DNA from: Aphrophora alni
Lineage: Eukaryota > Arthropoda > Insecta > Hemiptera > Aphrophoridae
Length of the DNA stretch: 64,000 nucleotides
Assembly (NCBI GenBank): GCA_963513935.1
Contig: OY740777.1
Span: 15,797,092 to 15,861,091, forward strand
Direction: 5' to 3'
Below the pieces are notes generated by a model. That model had not been told where the DNA came from, ran no database searches, and saw only the letters and a program-made list of their open reading frames with translations. The translations under genes were made by a program, and so were the position numbers. Shown in pieces: positions 58,159-64,000 of the stretch. Positions within the stretch are counted from its first letter, which is position 1, and each line of letters begins with the position of its first letter.

Positions 58159-58963
58159 TCAAAATTGCAGTTTGGGTTAGATGTATTTGGTTGGTTATAT
58201 ATGTTTTATATATTTGGTTATAGATGCATTATTATAATAATATATGCATTCGGTTATATATGGCCACCTGGCCAAACCTATCGTTATTGTTCAAATACAT
58301 TTTTCGGAGAAAAAGTTAGCTCAGTGTTGAAGACAGCCTATTTTCTTATTAAGAAATAAGGTACCTAATGTAGAAAATGATTAAAAAAGAAATCACCAAA
58401 AATACCAGTAGGCTATCTGACTTTGTATATAATTATCCAAAAATTGCTTTGAAATGTTACACCAAAAAAAAAACCAAGAGGAATGACCATCTTTTAGGGC
58501 CTGCAAGTTATTTAACTTTGGGCTTCATTTTACCACAGTATTCATTTGAAACCATACCGTGAAAATTGAAAATGATAACTAGGCTATAAATCAGAAAATT
58601 AGGTTATAGGCTATAGATATTGCAATAGGAGTTGACAAATTCGTCTTAGTTGACAAGAAACAAATTAATCTTCACTTTAAACACAGTCACTTTTATGCCT
58701 ATTAAATAAAAAAAAAACCTTTTTTATTATGTTCTAACTATGAAATTTTAAATTGAAAACATGTTAATATATAAGAGAAGTATATTCTAATATAAAATAA
58801 CAAGACTCGTGTATCATATAATCAGACGCACTAATCATCCTATAAATATTTTTTATTTTTTTATAAAAACATGATGGTTTTAATAGGCACATTTGTAATT
58901 GTATGTTAATGGTAGTTCGCATAAATAATCATTTTAATTTGTAAGTATAAACAAAGTAAGCTT

Positions 58964-59245
58964 AATATTATATAGGATAATATGTTAATAATAATATTAA
59001 ATATTACCTTTTAATGTTCCGTCTTGTGACTTTTTTGGTCGTTCGAATGTTACGACGCGTTTCGGGACCGCAATCCCATTGTCAAGTACACTTACACAAA
59101 CACAATGAAACACATAAGTGTACTTGACAATGGGATTGCGGTCCCGAAACGCGTCGTAACATTCGAACGACCAAAAAAGTCACAAGACGGAACATTAAAA
59201 GGTAATATTTAATATTATTATTAACATATTATCCTATATAATATT
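58964..59245. mobile_element. Perfect 282-bp palindrome with ribozyme-like arms
   Basis: Arms 58964-59093 and 59116-59245 are, as far as I can read, exact inverse copies (130 bp) around a 22-bp loop. The exactness implies very recent formation or ongoing gene conversion. Each arm holds a hammerhead-like motif with a UUGACAA core (59121-59158 plus; 59088-59051 minus). No coding sequence. Confidence 0.9.
59121..59158 (+). ncRNA. Hammerhead-like motif with UUGACAA core
   Basis: TAC, core TTGACAA (59124-59130), stem II GGGAT/GTCCC with a TGCG loop, GAAAC (59146-59150), GC, GTC (59153-59155), GTA. Stem I is three pairs. U3-A8 replaces C3-G8. The mirrored copy on the minus strand is at 59088-59051. 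Confidence 0.45.
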
Positions 59246-59920
59246 ATTCAAAGTGACTTGGAATCCAAGAACCATGCAACTAAAAGTAAGCTTACCTAAA
59301 CTGTCATAGATATAAAATATTTATTCAGTTTGAATTTGTTGGAATTTTACTATAATATGTGTCATGTAATTTATGTACACATAATTAACATGTAATTAAA
59401 TTCATCTAGGTTATAATATTTAAAAAAAAAAATTAACATTATAGGGACCGTTTTAATTTTTATTGATATTTGACAGTTTTTATAGTTATTATAAAATGTA
59501 TAAACTATATATAAATTACAGTAATAAAACCACAATCTTGGCGAACAGGAAAAGTTAGGTTACATTAGGTTGTTTTACCCTTTTCCACATTAAAATAAAT
59601 ATTACTACTTACAAATTATAGTTGGCCTCTACATAGGTCTAGACTAGGGTTGATTTTTATGTTCAGCAAATAATGAACTAACTTTTTACTAAAATTATTG
59701 TAAGTATGATGAAGAGTTTAACTTGGTTAATAAAATACTTACCACGGATTGTCTATCATTCTTTCCAATAGTTCTGAAAAGACCTGAATTCTATTATTAT
59801 TGTACAACACTAATAATACATAGCCATTTTTGATTTCTTCATTTGTTCTTTTTAATGTTTTATAAGTTTTATAATATTAATGTTTTTCATTTTTATTTAC
59901 AGCTGCATTAAATTTACGTC

Positions 59921-60111
59921 ATGTCCGAGACACAGTCAATAGAGATTGATCAGGATCTGGCTCAAAGGTTACTAGTAGAAGGTGGCACATTATTTTTTCA
60001 AGGAGTTCCAAAAGAAACTGAATTTGGAATTGATATGAAATCTTGGAATACAGGAGAAAAATTTAGGGGTGTTAAAATGATTCCTCCTGGATTACACTTT
60101 ATACACTATAG
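59921..60111 (+). CDS. AAR2: AAR2 splicing factor homolog, first coding exon (partial gene)
   Basis: AAR2 binds the Prp8 protein during assembly of the U5 snRNP and U4/U6.U5 tri-snRNP. This exon gives the first 63 residues, including DLAQRLLVEGGTL (12-24), TEFGIDMKSW (33-42) and KFRGVKMIPPG-HF-HY (47-63), which are the family's N-terminal signature. The glycine that usually precedes TEFGID is Glu32 here. The exon ends in phase 2 at the donor GTAGGA (60112); reading on meets TAG one codon later, which supports splicing. An acceptor TTTATTTACAG (AG 59901-59902) lies 18 nt before the ATG, so a noncoding 5' exon probably exists upstream; I could not locate it. Later exons are not within the remaining 3.9 kb. 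Confidence 0.93.
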
Positions 60112-60978
60112 GTAGGATTAACTGATTAACTAAGTTTAATTTGTAATTATGCTAGTCAATAATAAACATCTATGTTTACACAGTTTTTAAAAAATTCTGA
60201 CTAGAATAAAACAATGTTACCTACAGTTCAGCCGTCTTAACTGTTTGAGTGACACAAATTTATCTTTCCTTCATTTTTGAGGAATATTATTTTAACTGGT
60301 TGATATTGTTTCAGTTCCAAAAACATAAGACTCTTATTTATTTATTGTAGGTATCCAATATTTTATGTATTCTATTAAGTACTTCAAACTATGAAATGTA
60401 TTTGAAGGCTAAATTTTCCGTTATCTATTTTTAAACACACAAAATATTGGCTACTTTACTACTCTAGTGATAAATTTTTGTTAGTTTTTCATTTCTTACA
60501 TTCAAAAGACACCCAACAGTCCATAGTTCTTAGTCAATATGGCTTTCAATTGTCGTAAACATTTTAATTCTTTAAAATGACTCAAACAATAACTGCTTCT
60601 TCCCTTATAGTGATTGTAGTCAGTGAATATATGAAGGAACTTAGCATGTAAGTGTGATGAGATGACCGAAACACATCAACGGACAAATGGAAATGATACT
60701 TTCTGAACATGCATCGTAAATACAAGAAAGGAAGGACAATGTAGTTGTCCAGTGGTATGTCTCAATAAGACAGATGTGTTTGACACCTTTGTACACACTG
60801 AGGCTAGAATGTGGTTAGTTCTCAACACTGTCATTCACTCTTGCAACTAAAAAGGCTAAATTATAAGTTACCACATATATACTTTACCTCATAATTTTAA
60901 GCCACTTTTAGAACTCATCTTACTTATAAATTTGCAATATAAATTATCTTGAACGATAGACTTCCACGGTCACAAACA

Positions 60979-61148
60979 TCATTATGATCTTGTTCTTCGG
61001 GGTTCGACCCAGACAGCCTTGACATTCGGGGTCTTGACATTTGTTAAGCCTTGAGAATGGACAGCTGTAAAGTGCCTGAAACGTCGGCTGTACTCAACGT
61101 GCAGACAATATTGACACGGTCGAACCCCGAAGAACAAAATCATAATGA
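60979..61148. mobile_element. Short inverted-repeat element enclosing a hammerhead-like motif
   Basis: 31-bp inverted repeats (60979-61009 and 61118-61148, one mismatch) begin TCATTATGAT and include CTTCGGGGTTCGACC. Same architecture as 26171-26329 but unrelated in sequence. Located in AAR2 intron 1. Confidence 0.8.
61047..61089 (+). ncRNA. Hammerhead-like motif with UUGAGAA core
   Basis: AGCC (61047-61050), core TTGAGAA (61051-61057), stem II built on GG-AC/GT-G-CC, GAAAC (61078-61082), GTC (61083-61085), GGCT (61086-61089). Stem I AGCC/GGCT is perfect. Stem III ACGU has no loop and could only form between two molecules. Confidence 0.45.
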
Positions 61149-61650
61149 TAAATTATCTTATATAAAATAATAAATTTCTTTTATAAGATGTTTACATATG
61201 ATGCTTTTTAGGTAAAAGTTGATTTTACATTGTGCTCCAGACATTTTTAAAAGTAAAATCATAATGCATTAACTTTAAATCCTACCTTAAAAATAAAAAT
61301 TGATTTTTTCCATGGAATTCAGTTTTTTTTTTACTTAATTATTTGAAGATGAAAAGTGTGAAAACCCAGTAAATGAGTACACTGCAATAGAAATTGGTCA
61401 GTCAACATTTAATTGACAATGAATGAATGTTTGCCTAAAAAACAGTTACTTCTCAAGCTAAAAAAAAAATTGCATAAAACCTTTAAAAGTTATTTGTACT
61501 TAGAACAATCAACTGGTTTTCCCATTATATATTGTTCCTATGGTCATTGCCCAGGCTGGGTATTTCCCCAACCTTCCATTCATTGTATCCTAACTCCCAC
61601 CTTCTAGTTTTAAGGTTTTCTGTTTTTTCTTTTTTCTCCAGTCTGTAATA

Positions 61651-61692
61651 CAGCCTCGTCAATGCCTTAGCAGGCGAAACCGTTGGTCGGCT
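61651..61692 (+). other. Hammerhead-like fold with divergent core
   Basis: AGCC/GGCT stem I, stem II GCC-TTAGCA-GGC, GAAAC, stem III ACC-GTT-GGU, GUC. The seven core bases are TCGTCAA, so catalytic positions 4 and 6 differ from CUGANGA. It keeps the layout but is unlikely to cleave. Confidence 0.35.
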
Positions 61693-62733
61693 AGACTAAT
61701 AAAAAGTGGATATTACAAAATAAAAAATTGTGTTTTATTATCTTTAATTAAGTTACCTCACAGGTTTGATAAGTACGGCCAACTTTATCAAGGTTCATGT
61801 GATCATATAAATCAGACTATTGTTTGTGTGTATATGTGTTTGACTAAATATCATCAGGAGCATTTTAGTTTTTTTCTAATATGAAAGGTTGTGATAGTTG
61901 TTATTTATAAGTAGCGTTTTATGGAGACAATAGTTTTAATTTGTAAATAAAATAAAACTGCAAGACAACCTTACCTGAACTGTCCTAGATGTAAAATATT
62001 TGTCATGTAATTAATTGCTGTAATTTTTAACGTAAGTAAACTTTATCCAATTAAGTAATGTTTTAATTGATGAAATATTTAACATCTAAGACAAGTTAGG
62101 TAATATTGTCTTTGTTTTATTAACAAAATAATACTTAAAATGTGATTTATATATTTCATTAAAAATAATAATATTTAAATTCAAAGTAAAACAGTCCCAA
62201 TGTTGTTTACTGTGCTCGGGCATCAGTCTGATTCTATGTAAATCTTAAAATTTTGACGACATTAGATTTACTCACAAAACCATCATAACATGTTTTCATA
62301 ATATAATTTACAAATTTAACAATTTAAAATCAATGTAATTCAAAATACTGTTTTTCATTTCTTTAAGTAGGGTTAAAAGTGATTGTTTTTAAAGTGAAAA
62401 TTAGCTTGTTAGTTATAACTTGAAATTCGTCCTCTTCATGACCTAGTTTTTTGGTTTTTTCCATTTTCTATTTGCATTGTGAAAAACTGAGTTGTAAGTA
62501 AAATAAATTTTTTGTCTATTCAAAGTTTGATTTAAAATGTATCTTGAATTTTTTTTTAATCCTGAAACAGTATAAAATCAACTTTTACCTATTTTTATTT
62601 GTATGGTTCATTGTCATTTTTGGCAGATAATTCCCAAATTGGTATTTTTGAGAAGTTGAATAACGCACAAGATACGAACAAAAAACTATTTGGACATTTT
62701 TAATTTGATTTTTCTGAATTTCAATAAGGTTTT

Positions 62734-63530
62734 ATACCAAGTGTCCTAAAAGTCCCCCCCCCCCTATTATTTTTTTTATTAATGGAAATAGACAGATTTG
62801 CTTTGTGGAAAGTTTAGACAAACAAAGGAGGAGTTTTTTGAACTATCGAAATTTTCAACCCTTATCCCCAAAATGGGGTTGTTTGGGGATAAGTCAAGAA
62901 TTTTAAATAGCAACCCCTATTGAGTGATACCTCATTTTAAAGGTCTTTTAAAAATAAGAATAATGGCGCAAACTAGAGGTCTCTAAGTTCATCCTACCCA
63001 ACATAGCGACCAATCGAATTGTGAATTTTACGTTAATAATTACACCGAGAATGTTACGAAACATTCCGAAGCTTTTGAGTCCAGAATCTATTTCTGCCAA
63101 GAAGTAAATGGTAGCCATTTCCAGAACTTAATCTGAGCTAAAAAAACAAGGTAAGGCTCTTACCATAATTTTACCAACATAGAGCAGTTTGTAATGTAGT
63201 AAAAACAACCAGAGTTTGTAGGTTAACATTCACAATTCGATTGGTCGCTATGTTGGATAGGATGAACTTAGAGACCTCTAGTTTGCGCCATTATTCTTAT
63301 TTTTAAAAGACCTTTGGCGCAATTTTTTAAAATGAGATCACTCAATATGGGTTGCTATTTAAAATTCTTCACTTACCCCCAAACTACCCCATTTTGGGAG
63401 TAAGGGTTGAAAATTTTGATACTTCAAAAAATTCCTCCTTTGGTTGTCTAAACTTTCCCCAAAGCAAATCTGTCTATTTCCATTAATAAAATAAATAATA
63501 GGGGGGGGGGACTTTTAGGACACTTGGTAT
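62734..63530. mobile_element. Large foldback element, 0.8 kb, with poly(C)/poly(G) ends
   Basis: Ends ATACCAAGTGTCCTAAAAGT and its inverse, followed inward by a C run (62754-62763) and G run (63501-63510). Arms of about 295-305 bp pair through GGAAATAGACAGATTTGCTT, CCCCAAAATGGGGT and AGAGGTCTCTAAGTTCATCC. The spacer is about 195 bp. Noncoding. Confidence 0.85.
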
Positions 63531-64000
63531 GTACATACTATACTGAATTATACCAAATTTCATCTTCCTATTTTAATTTTTTTGTCTGCTATTGTGCTTA
63601 CGTACAAACGATAATGGACGGACAGCTTGTTGAAAATCACTTTTTTGGTTTCTCGAAGCCAAACGATGATCATCAATCAAAAAGCAGAGTTCATCTTATC
63701 CTATAATTCTTAACGCTTTGTGTCCACTACGTACGCCAGCAGCTATCAACAAATATTACTTTCATTACATATTCAGTCATTTTCTTAATCACTTCTTTAC
63801 ACAATCTTTTTTATCCTTAAATTAGCTCTGTGCTTTAGATGGGTTATCTTTCTCCCCCTACTGCATGACTAATCAACCTAAGCGGCATGGTCTATGTTTG
63901 AACACAGGTTTCAAATTATAATTTTTTTTTTTTTTTTTTTTTTACATGTACACCTATAAGCTTATTTTGATATGTAGTTTTACTCATATTATCTATTTTT

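Larger units (their letters stand above)
60112..64000 (+). other. AAR2: AAR2 intron 1 (start)
   Basis: No acceptor followed by AAR2-like coding sequence is visible, so the intron runs off the window. It contains the hammerhead-like element at 60979-61148, a second ribozyme-like motif at 61651-61692, a large foldback element (62734-63530) and, near the end, a poly(T) run at about 63921-63943. Between 61750 and 62700 I see only AT-rich sequence. Confidence 0.7.

Noticed and set aside
60310..60380. GTTTCAG followed by an open stretch in the AAR2 phase (S-SKNIRLLF)
   Set aside because: AAR2 should continue with a Gly-Phe-Phe-containing segment; this does not match and hits a stop quickly.
60640..60700. 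GTGTGATGAGATGACCGAAACACATC as a further hammerhead
   Set aside because: TGATGA and GAAAC are present, but stem II is too short and no cleavage triplet or stem I can be placed.
1..64000. CRISPR arrays, operons, ribosome binding sites or prophage
   Set aside because: The window is eukaryotic nuclear DNA with spliced genes; no regularly spaced identical repeats of CRISPR type were seen.

Overview
The window is nuclear DNA of an insect. It is AT-rich, has long introns and is full of decayed transposable elements. The gene anchors are insect-like muscle and splicing-factor genes. A hemipteran or another large-genome insect is my guess from the overall look; it is not proven. Most open frames are chance products of low-complexity or repeat DNA.

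Genes. (1) Mlc1, the myosin alkali (essential) light chain, fills positions about 25.5 kb down to 1.8 kb on the minus strand. I could assemble it completely: an exon carrying only the ATG (25401-25399), then exons 23036-23009, 12491-12351, 10910-10743 and 9980-9894, and two alternative C-terminal exons. One is a cassette exon (5385-5319) with its own stop codon and a downstream splice donor. The other is the terminal exon (1955-1900), followed by a poly(A) signal at 1811-1816. All junction phases agree. Skipping the cassette gives 160 residues and including it gives 154, the same logic as the Drosophila Mlc1 gene. (2) The first coding exon of AAR2, a U5 snRNP assembly factor, lies on the plus strand at 59921-60111; its later exons are beyond the window. 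The two genes point away from each other and are separated by about 34 kb in which I find no host gene.

Repeats. Introns and intergenic DNA hold pieces of mariner-like transposases (9.0, 11.7 and 18.0 kb), Helitron N-termini (46.2 kb, perhaps 40.4 kb), non-LTR retrotransposons (28.1, 30.5-31.9 and 36.9-37.6 kb), tRNA-like SINE pieces (9.7 and 19.4 kb), a 5S rRNA-derived fragment (58.1 kb), several large foldback elements (17.6, 20.2, 32.2, 43.1, 56.7 and 62.7 kb), a MITE (51.6 kb), and an unnamed family of about 0.2-0.35 kb present in at least nine copies. Microsatellites are large: (CT)n at 7.2-7.7 kb, TCTG/TCTA at 38.6-39.3 kb and (AT)n at 40.75 kb.

Main unusual signal. At least seven small repeats on both strands share a hammerhead-ribozyme layout: stem I, a 7-nt core, a stem II hairpin, GAAAC, a very small stem III, a GUC/GUA/GUU triplet, and the other side of stem I. 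Three have the canonical CUGANGA core. Several others carry UUGANAA, a paired change (C3-G8 to U3-A8) that would keep a Watson-Crick pair in the catalytic core, and their differing stem I sequences stay complementary. Many sit between short inverted repeats, including a perfect 130-bp-arm palindrome at 58964-59245.
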